From Natrinema hispanicum (GTDB lineage: Archaea; Halobacteriota; Halobacteria; Halobacteriales; Natrialbaceae), in the NCBI RefSeq assembly GCF_900111485.1, contig NZ_FOIC01000014.1:1-64000 (forward strand): DNA of 64,000 bases, in the 5' to 3' direction. Made by a program: the position numbers and the translations under genes. Below are positions 51,387-59,019 of this stretch, piece after piece. The notes under the pieces were generated by a model. That model ran no database searches. It was not told where the DNA came from and saw only the letters and a program-made list of their open reading frames with translations. Position 1 is the stretch's first letter. The number at the start of each line of letters is the position of its first letter.

Positions 51387-54118
51387 TCTATCTCCTCCTC
51401 GCGTAGGGCGTCGATGAGTTGATCGATCGGGCCCGTCGTCTGGCGGTTGTCCATCGCTCGTTCGAAGAACTCCCAATAGGGTGTATCGTCCGTTCCAGGT
51501 GCGACTTCCTCGAACAGGGATACGACGTATTGGTCGAACTCCTGGAGAACTCGGTCGATTTCTTCGGCGGATGCCTCGAACGCCGAGTCGAGCCAGTCGC
51601 GGATGTCGGGTTCGTGCGCTTCGAATTGGTCTCGTAAGTACGGGACATCCGGACCGACACCGGAACCAGATGTCCACTGTCCCCGGAATAATCGCTTTGC
51701 GTCGGTCGTGTCTGTGACGTTGAAGTAGTCGACAATGGCAGCAGTCATGTGTTCCGCGCGGACGAAGCGGTTGTCCGCGTCCAATGGGATATCCAGGTGT
51801 TCATCACGAGGGTCACTCAGGTAGTTCGAGTGGTGGAAGTAGTACGAATCGGTCGGCGACGATCCGAGGACGACGACCGTGATCGGCTCGTCTTCCGCGT
51901 CACGTCCGCCACGCCCTTTCCGTTGTACAAAACCGGGGACGTTTCGCGGTGCTCGGTACTGGAAGGTGCCGATGATACTTGGGTGGTCGAACCCGACTTC
52001 GAGAGCGCTCGTCGAAATGAGCTGATCCCAATCGTCTTCAACCGTCGCTCCGGTTCCGGCATGCTGTGTGCGACCACTCTTGTGGATGGCAACTTCCATC
52101 GCCTGTAGATCGAGACGCCTGTCCTGCATCGTCCACCAGCATTCTCCGTCCTCGTAGACCGGACAAGCGTTCAGATTCGGGTTTGGCGGAAGTGATTCAC
52201 ACACTGCACCCTCGTCGAAAGTGTCGTCGGTCGCACCTCGGAACTGCTCTCGAGGACAGTCCGGATTGTTTCCTCGTTCGCCGAGTACGGCATCGGGAGT
52301 CCGCAGCCGGAAGAGCCCTTCTTCTTCAGTCTCTTGCACGAAACCGCCGAGCCGACTCACCGAATCGATCGAGTCGACGAACCCAAGGATTCGGTCCTTG
52401 TTGTCGGTGAGCCCCGGGCGATCCCCGGCCTGTTCTTTCCGCATCGTATGATAGAACGCGAACGCGATCTGGATCATACACGAGAGGTTCGTCGCGGTCG
52501 TCGGCGCGGTCTCGGTCCACTCGGATCGAGGTTTAAACTGCGAGTCTCCGACCGGGACGATGACTTCACGCGGATCGGTTGCTTTGACGAATACGAAGTG
52601 TTCGCGGCCAAGCGTATCCTTTTCGTCTTCACTGGGTGAAAGGTGCCTAACGGACGACTCTTCGATCCCGAAGATTCGGCCAGTGAACTCCGTCGCATTG
52701 TTGATTGTGGCACTCGATGCGATGAAGCGTGGTTCTTGATTACGAGCACGCCGCTGCATCGCTTGTTTGAACCGCCGAACGACGTTCGCCACGTTCATCC
52801 CCGCCTGATCGGTGTAAACGTGTACCTCATCGAGAACGAGGAACTTCGGTGGGTAGGGTTCGGACCAGAGGGCCGCGTTCCCGTACTTGTCCATCAGACG
52901 GCGATGGAGTGAGTCACCGGTCGTGATGAGGAAGTCGGCGGACGCACCCCGATCAGTGGTTGCATAGCGGACGACGTGATCGGAGTCTTGCTGGCACTCG
53001 AAGTGCGCGTCGTCTTTTCGTTCGAGTGTCCCGTCCACTTCGTCATCGCAGTGGGGACACGGGAGTTCGACGTCTCCTCGACCACCGTGCTGAATGCTGA
53101 GTGTGAGCGGGGCGTCGCTGAACGATGCATCGATCGAACCCTGAAGTTCGTTGATCGTAGTTATATACGAGAACAGTCGTTCGAACTGGTTATTGCAGAG
53201 ATCACGCCGCGGATACGTCAGTACGGCCTTCGTTCCGTCGATTCCCGCTTCGTTTGCTAACAGCGAATACGCGAGTGTCGGGAAGAGGAACGCTTCCGTC
53301 TTTCCTCCGCCCGTACTCGCCGTTACCACGTTCGCATCGCGGGCCTCTGATCCGCCTTGAGTGACCGAATCGACGAATACGTTCTCGAACGCACGGGCCT
53401 GATAGGCGGCGAGTGAGTCGAATTCTTCAGGGAGACCAGTTTGGAAGAACTCACCCATCAGTTCCAGAGTATCCGAGACGGCCATGCGCCAGTCGCTGCC
53501 GAGTGAATCTTCAAACTCCCAAGCGGGTTCCGCGTCTTCGATCTGTTCGTTGATGCGGCGCAGAGGCTGTTGGAATCGCCGCGCTTTCTCGCGGTTTTTC
53601 CCCATAATCGGCTGCTCGCGGTCAGCCGAGGCTATTTTGACCATTTTCACGAGGTTCGGCGAAAACGAATAGTCCGTGTCGCTCGATAGACGCTGCCTGA
53701 TGAGCGCAAAATATCGCGCCATTTCGGCGACGTGACTCCGCACTTGCTGGCGGTTGTAAACGTACAGGAGATCGCCGTTATCGACGAGTTCTTCGATCAA
53801 TTGCTGGAAGATGATTTGTGCGACCTGTTCGTGGCCCCGTTCGAGGACTTCCACGATGAGTGCGTCCGATTCCAGCACATCGGTCACGAACGGAGCGTCA
53901 TCCGCGCAATGTTCGTCGACGAACGCCTCGAATACATTTTGCATGGAGGCAGTCGCATCGTAATTACCTGCATTTATTCCACTGGCACACGCGTCGGTTA
54001 CGGTATCGAGGATATCATTTTTCACCGACCGGTACACCTCCTCTTCGGATGTAAACGTCTCCCATGCCGTCTCGATGGTCTGCTCGTCGACCGGTGCAGA
54101 GATGGAGTCAGAACTCAT
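51383..54118 (-). CDS. DrmA-like SF2 helicase
   Basis: A 911-residue helicase. About 240 residues of helical N-terminal extension precede motif I TASTGGGKTE (266-275). Then follow a zinc pair (LPCPHCDDE, FECQQDSDH), motif II LVLDEVHVYTD, motif III SSATINN, STSALEVGFDHP and motif VI QRKGRGGRD. All core motifs are intact. It lacks a DUF1998 end; the partner gene directly downstream supplies it, as in the DrmA-DrmB pair of DISARM. It overlaps both neighbours by 4 bp, so this is the tightly coupled core of the cluster. Confidence 0.8.
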   Translation of the reverse strand: MSSDSISAPVDEQTIETAWETFTSEEEVYRSVKNDILDTVTDACASGINAGNYDATASMQNVFEAFVDEHCADDAPFVTDVLESDALIVEVLERGHEQVAQIIFQQLIEELVDNGDLLYVYNRQQVRSHVAEMARYFALIRQRLSSDTDYSFSPNLVKMVKIASADREQPIMGKNREKARRFQQPLRRINEQIEDAEPAWEFEDSLGSDWRMAVSDTLELMGEFFQTGLPEEFDSLAAYQARAFENVFVDSVTQGGSEARDANVVTASTGGGKTEAFLFPTLAYSLLANEAGIDGTKAVLTYPRRDLCNNQFERLFSYITTINELQGSIDASFSDAPLTLSIQHGGRGDVELPCPHCDDEVDGTLERKDDAHFECQQDSDHVVRYATTDRGASADFLITTGDSLHRRLMDKYGNAALWSEPYPPKFLVLDEVHVYTDQAGMNVANVVRRFKQAMQRRARNQEPRFIASSATINNATEFTGRIFGIEESSVRHLSPSEDEKDTLGREHFVFVKATDPREVIVPVGDSQFKPRSEWTETAPTTATNLSCMIQIAFAFYHTMRKEQAGDRPGLTDNKDRILGFVDSIDSVSRLGGFVQETEEEGLFRLRTPDAVLGERGNNPDCPREQFRGATDDTFDEGAVCESLPPNPNLNACPVYEDGECWWTMQDRRLDLQAMEVAIHKSGRTQHAGTGATVEDDWDQLISTSALEVGFDHPSIIGTFQYRAPRNVPGFVQRKGRGGRDAEDEPITVVVLGSSPTDSYYFHHSNYLSDPRDEHLDIPLDADNRFVRAEHMTAAIVDYFNVTDTTDAKRLFRGQWTSGSGVGPDVPYLRDQFEAHEPDIRDWLDSAFEASAEEIDRVLQEFDQYVVSLFEEVAPGTDDTPYWEFFERAMDNRQTTGPIDQLIDALREEEIE

Positions 54119-55188
54119 TCGAACGTGACCTCCACGTCGGCGATTTCGTTGTCATCGTACATCGTCTGGAGCGTCTCGAGTATCTCGCTAAACGCAAATT
54201 CGGTCGCTGCTGCTGTTCGGTTAACGCTGCCATTATGCTCTTCGAGGAGGCGCCGAAGACGAGCCCCCTTCGATCGAGTTACTTCTGTTCTGATGACCGA
54301 TATCAACTCACTTAGCAGTACATCAACGTCACCGCGAGCGGCACTCTCCTCATAATCTAACTCGATATCGAGGCCCTGATTGCGAATGAGTTCAGCTAAC
54401 GTTTCTGCGAAGTCTTGATTAGCAACTGCCCTACTCACAGAGTAGTGATGGATAAGTGCCCCTTCGAGAGCTATGCGGACCACTTCGACCGCCGCATCCA
54501 GATCCGTTTCATGCTTCTCTTTGGCATCTGAGCGGCGTTTTTTAACTTCCCCGAGTGAGTCCGCGAATGACGACTTTTCCGCATTCTCATCGGCAAGCGA
54601 GCCGAGTCCGTCGTGAATTATGGGGAGCAAATCATCGATGATCGAAAGACAAGCATCGGTATACTCGCTGGCATCTACTTCCTCTAAGAGATTCCCGTCG
54701 AGTTCGCGAAGAGTCCGATCTACAGCCTCTGGGGAGAATTTGTCGTTGGTTCGGACCTTCTCGTGTCGATTCTTGGTTATCAACTGCTCCATCATCCCAC
54801 AGATCCGCTCCACCTCTGAACACCGACTACGCGTCGAATTAGAGATCTCGCGTTGTCGCGTTAACCGATCGTAGCCGTCAAACCACAATCGGAGGCGATC
54901 GACATCGGCTTCGATGATGGCCCGCTCTCGATCGCGAACAGTCGCAAGAACGGACTGTAGTAGTTCTGCGCGATCGGCGGCGTCCTCCGCTCGACGAAGT
55001 TCCTGTTCGGAAACGCGAATTACGTCCTCGAGGTCTTCGAGTTCCCGATCGAGTTCGTTGAGGGATTCCACCAGTTCGCTCGGAACTGCATCGAAGTCCT
55101 CGACCGAACGGTATTCCGAACGTGCCGTGTCCAGATAGTTCCGCGCGGAGCGGAGTGTTGCTTCGTAATTTTCTGACGTTGCTTCCAT
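54115..55188 (-). CDS. coiled-coil protein with C-terminal winged helix
   Basis: A 357-residue protein. The N-terminal third is a long coiled coil (LDRELEDLEDVIRVSEQELRRAEDA); a helical central domain follows. The end looks like a helix-turn-helix (ARLRRLLEEHNGSVNRTAAATEFAFSEILETLQTMYDDNEI). It overlaps the DrmA-like gene by 4 bp and probably forms a regulatory or DNA-binding subunit. A 295-bp gap upstream (55189-55483) holds no gene and could carry a promoter. Confidence 0.6.
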   Translation of the reverse strand: MEATSENYEATLRSARNYLDTARSEYRSVEDFDAVPSELVESLNELDRELEDLEDVIRVSEQELRRAEDAADRAELLQSVLATVRDRERAIIEADVDRLRLWFDGYDRLTRQREISNSTRSRCSEVERICGMMEQLITKNRHEKVRTNDKFSPEAVDRTLRELDGNLLEEVDASEYTDACLSIIDDLLPIIHDGLGSLADENAEKSSFADSLGEVKKRRSDAKEKHETDLDAAVEVVRIALEGALIHHYSVSRAVANQDFAETLAELIRNQGLDIELDYEESAARGDVDVLLSELISVIRTEVTRSKGARLRRLLEEHNGSVNRTAAATEFAFSEILETLQTMYDDNEIADVEVTFE

Positions 55189-55483
55189 CTCTCTAGCTAG
55201 GATACGAGGTCAAAAGCAGGCAGGGGTGTTAAGATTACTGACTGATAGAAAAGAAATCGAAGTACGGCCTCCGTCAGACACCTGTTTTATTCTAAATACG
55301 GGTGTTGTGTTTTTAGACTCGAATTCGGAATTTGGCGCGTTAGAGAGTCTTTGCGCATATTGATGTCATTTCCGCTGTTTTCAACGAAACCGGTTTGGAA
55401 TACCCAGTTGATGCAAGCGATCAGATGAGGGAAGATATCGACATCTACAGTCAGTTCCATCTCTTGAGTGGATCGAATCGCCG

Positions 55484-58400
55484 TTAGGAGTTCTTGAGAC
55501 GTTCTTTCTTTTGACGGCGTTCTCTGAATCCACTGAAATTAGTCTCGTCTTCTTTTCCTTCCTCATCGGAAGGGGTCAAGTTCTCTTGGTCATCGTTCGC
55601 TTCTTCTTCTTCCTGGTAAGTAAACGTCTGCTGGCGACCCGAAGTGGACTGTTTTTCCGAATCAGCTCGAGTCGCTTCGACGCCGTCAGCGTGCTCTCGA
55701 ACCACCTCAAGAGTCGGTTCCTCAGTGAGTCCTGCGAGTGCGACAGCCGCTTCCCAAGCTCCGAACCGATTGATCACCGTAGCTGAGGACATTTCGCCGT
55801 GTTCGTTGAGATCAGTTGCCTCTGGAGGCCGCTCGAGTTTGTCGGCAACAGCGGCTATCGAATCGAGGATATCGGTTCTGGAATACGTTCTCCGGCTTCG
55901 TGAACCGACGGGTTCAAGATTCGCCTCGTTCAGGGCCTCGTTCCACGAACCGAACGTCTCTTCGTACTCGTCTACCGGATAGATCCCGTAAGTGCGAACG
56001 AATTCAGGTGAGGGGGATTCATCGAAGATTATGGCTAACTCTTTCAGGTACGCTAGCAGTTCATCATGACTGACCATCGGTCGGTCGATCCCCTTCGAAG
56101 AGAGTTCACCGCCAACCTCGTCGACACGTGTCTGCATTTCCTCGATTTCATCCCAACAGTCCCTCTCGCTTGGAACGCGTCCGTTTTCAAGCGTCGATCT
56201 CGCTTCCTCGACTGCTTCTCTAGCAGCCTGGTAGCTATTGTAGGCTGCCCCGTCATCCCCTATGTCGAGATACTGATCAACCTTCTCGAGTTCCCGGCTT
56301 GCACGGTCGACCTGCGATGTTGCTGTCGTACAGCGTGTTTCCCAATCTTCGTCGCGTTGTTCCACTGCAAGCACTCGCGCTGATTCGATCTGCTCGATCC
56401 GTCGTTCGAGTTCCCATGCTTCGGAGTATCCGGCATCACGTGCGACTTCGAGTGCTTCTTCGAGTTTCTCCTGTGCATCGGTATACGCTCTTACAGCCTC
56501 CGTGTACTCGTCCTGAGTGTCTGCTTTGACGGCGTTATCGACAGTCGTTTCGATCTCTTGGAGTCGATCTTCGAAGGTTTCTCGACGCCGTGCTCGCAAA
56601 ATTCTCGTAGTGAGTTTCTCGAGTCGCTTTCCACGGGACTCGATCTGGTCTGAGACGTCGTTATCGAGTTCACTTAAGAGCTTTTTTGCCTCGTCTAATT
56701 GCTGCCGAATCGGCCCGGTATAGCCGATTGCTCGGTCGTATTCCCCGCGGTCAGCTGCAGCCTCGAGTTGTTCGAGCAGGTCATCGACCCTCGAAATGGA
56801 CTCCTCGAACTCTCGCTGTGCTTTCTCGGCCTGAACTCGACTTCGGAGTTCTCTCAGGCACTCCTCGATTGGCGAAAGTTCCTCCGCAAACGCTTGTTCG
56901 CTTTCGATAGAACTGTCGTCGAGTGCGGTTTCGACACGATCGAGGTGCTCGGTAGCCGTCGGGAGGTCAGTAGGCATGGCGGCTTCAGCAGCATCCAGTG
57001 CTTCGGTCGTCGTTTCGACGAGTTCGGCGACCTGCTCTTCCGTGCTGGGGGGCAATGCCGCTCGCTTTTCCTCCACGCGCTCCTGTTGCTGACGGAGGTA
57101 GTTCTCTAGTAGTCTCTGTCGTGCTTCGATAAGGGACTCTGCTGTCGTTTCGCCAATTCCCTTTACTTCGGTGAGCTTTTCCACTTCCGTTAGGTCGCTT
57201 GGCGATTCGACACCGATACGCTCAAGTCGGCCAGCACGTCCCGTTCCAATACCGTCGACTGCAGTCAGGTCTGGCTTAGAAAGATCCGTCTCTTCGAGTA
57301 TCGCCACGTCATAGTCGCTTTCAGTCGCTAATTGTGCGGCACGTCCATAGTACGAGACCGCCTCGTCGTATGCCGCCTCTACCGACCTCAGAGATTTCAG
57401 ATCGGTCTCCATTTCTCGGTCACCCTTCTTTTCATAGGTGACAGCAGCGTCGACCACAGCCCGTAAGCCAAGTTCTTCTAAGGTAGCTTTCGTGTTACGA
57501 ACACGAGTTACCAATTCCTCGCCAGCAGGGTGTTCAGTCGGAATTTTTTCGACGATTGGCGTTTTTTCCTCACGTACAGATTCCATGTACGCTTCAGCAG
57601 CAGTCTCCTGCGCATCGTTTTCGAGTGCTCGTTTTATCTGCTCGAGAATTTGCTGGTCTGACTTGATACGAGAGTAGAGTGTCTCGAGTTGAGTCTGATT
57701 CCCGCTAACCGTCTCGAGTTGCGTAATGAGACTCTGGATCGATCTGTTGGAGTACTCGACTTCTTCTTCGGGTTTTTTCTCCTCTGGAGTCAGTTCTTCT
57801 CGTTTTTTCTCGACACGTTCTCGCTGTTGGCGAAGGTAATCTTCTAATAGTTTTTCCCGGGCTTCGATGAGAGATGCCGCTCTCGTTTCGCCAATGCCTC
57901 TCGCTTCAGTAAGTCGTTTTTTATCTCTTAACTCACTCGGCGATTCGATACCGATACGCTCGAGTTTTCGAGCACGGCTTGAACCAATGCCGTCGACTGC
58001 CGTCAGATCTGGTTTGGAAAGCGCTGTTCTCTCGAGAGCTACCACTTCGATATCAGTCTTGCTCGCTAATTGTGCAGCACCGTCATAGTATGAGGCTGCC
58101 TCCGTGTACGCCGCTTCGGCTGCATTCGGATCGGATTCGGCTTCTTGATTGCCTCTCTCTTCATAAGTGACGGCAGCATCGACTATAGCCCGAAAACCGA
58201 GCTCGTCGCGAAGTGTTTTCATTTCGTGTACCCGGCCTGCCAATTCCTTGCCAGCAGGATGCCCGCTCGAGATTTCTTCAGGGATTGGCGTTCGTTCTTC
58301 GCGTACGGATTCCACAAATGCCTCTGCGGCAGTTACTGGTGTTCCCTCTTCGAGGGCCCATTTCACTTCATCGAGAGCTTGCTGCTCTGATTCAAGACGT

Positions 58401-58969
58401 GTCTTGAGCGCCCCAAGTTGGGCTTGATTCACACCGGCATTCTCGAGTCGCTCGACGAGACTCTGAATCGACTCGTCTGAGAACGCTGGTGGCTCTTTGG
58501 GGTCCAATATGTTAGACACTTTCTCAGTTGGCCAGTCATAATTCTCCGGTCGGTCTAAGTATCTTCTAACATCTACAATACTGCGATAAAGGCGGCACAG
58601 TTTCGTATCATCACAGGTTCCATCGAAATCACCTCCCTGGAGAGACTCGATATCGCGTTGTAGAGACTGTACTTCCGTTATCGCAGCGCTTTTTTCCCCT
58701 TCCCAGACGAGACTTCTGGCGGTCTCAAGACGTTCTACAGTGTATTGTTCAACTCTGTCTGCTATTTGCTCACTACTATATCTAGATTTTTTATAAATAT
58801 ATACACAAACTATTGCGGTTAGAATACCGATTACAGCCAACTCCGGGACAAAAAGAGACGTAATCACCGCTACTAGAAACCCAAAGATTGCAATTTTTCG
58901 TCGGCGTTTGTATGTGCTATTGAATTTTCGCAGGTCAAGTCGATCTAATAGTTCCTCGTCTACTGCCAT
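55484..58969 (-). CDS. membrane-anchored HhH/HNR protein with internal duplication
   Basis: A 1161-residue protein. Two membrane segments lie near residues 25-60 (IAIFGFLVAVITSLF; AVIGILTAIVCVYIY). Residues 164-390 and 407-633 are tandem repeats of one unit that ends in a DNA-binding helix-hairpin-helix pair (VDGIGSSRARKLERIGIESP; RGIGETRAASLIEAR). Long coiled coils follow to about 960. Near 985-1095 come two homing-endonuclease-associated (HNR) repeats (EYEETFGSWNEALNEANLE; NRFGAWEAAVALAGL), which bind DNA in haloarchaeal regulators. It may hold DNA at the membrane. It lies 50 bp after the first helicase gene. Confidence 0.7.
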   Translation of the reverse strand: MAVDEELLDRLDLRKFNSTYKRRRKIAIFGFLVAVITSLFVPELAVIGILTAIVCVYIYKKSRYSSEQIADRVEQYTVERLETARSLVWEGEKSAAITEVQSLQRDIESLQGGDFDGTCDDTKLCRLYRSIVDVRRYLDRPENYDWPTEKVSNILDPKEPPAFSDESIQSLVERLENAGVNQAQLGALKTRLESEQQALDEVKWALEEGTPVTAAEAFVESVREERTPIPEEISSGHPAGKELAGRVHEMKTLRDELGFRAIVDAAVTYEERGNQEAESDPNAAEAAYTEAASYYDGAAQLASKTDIEVVALERTALSKPDLTAVDGIGSSRARKLERIGIESPSELRDKKRLTEARGIGETRAASLIEAREKLLEDYLRQQRERVEKKREELTPEEKKPEEEVEYSNRSIQSLITQLETVSGNQTQLETLYSRIKSDQQILEQIKRALENDAQETAAEAYMESVREEKTPIVEKIPTEHPAGEELVTRVRNTKATLEELGLRAVVDAAVTYEKKGDREMETDLKSLRSVEAAYDEAVSYYGRAAQLATESDYDVAILEETDLSKPDLTAVDGIGTGRAGRLERIGVESPSDLTEVEKLTEVKGIGETTAESLIEARQRLLENYLRQQQERVEEKRAALPPSTEEQVAELVETTTEALDAAEAAMPTDLPTATEHLDRVETALDDSSIESEQAFAEELSPIEECLRELRSRVQAEKAQREFEESISRVDDLLEQLEAAADRGEYDRAIGYTGPIRQQLDEAKKLLSELDNDVSDQIESRGKRLEKLTTRILRARRRETFEDRLQEIETTVDNAVKADTQDEYTEAVRAYTDAQEKLEEALEVARDAGYSEAWELERRIEQIESARVLAVEQRDEDWETRCTTATSQVDRASRELEKVDQYLDIGDDGAAYNSYQAAREAVEEARSTLENGRVPSERDCWDEIEEMQTRVDEVGGELSSKGIDRPMVSHDELLAYLKELAIIFDESPSPEFVRTYGIYPVDEYEETFGSWNEALNEANLEPVGSRSRRTYSRTDILDSIAAVADKLERPPEATDLNEHGEMSSATVINRFGAWEAAVALAGLTEEPTLEVVREHADGVEATRADSEKQSTSGRQQTFTYQEEEEANDDQENLTPSDEEGKEDETNFSGFRERRQKKERLKNS

Positions 58970-59019
58970 GATTTTGCACCCCCACAGTGCCAGATATTAT
59001 TCAACGTTGGTTCGCTCAT

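Noticed and set aside
51387-51677. Longer N-terminus for the DrmB-like protein
   Set aside because: It lies entirely within the helicase gene in another frame and is arginine-rich; the ATGA overlap at 51383-51386 is the natural start.
57071-58480. Sequencing or assembly artefact as the cause of the duplicated unit
   Set aside because: The two units are clearly diverged in sequence and contain length differences, so they are a genuine old duplication.
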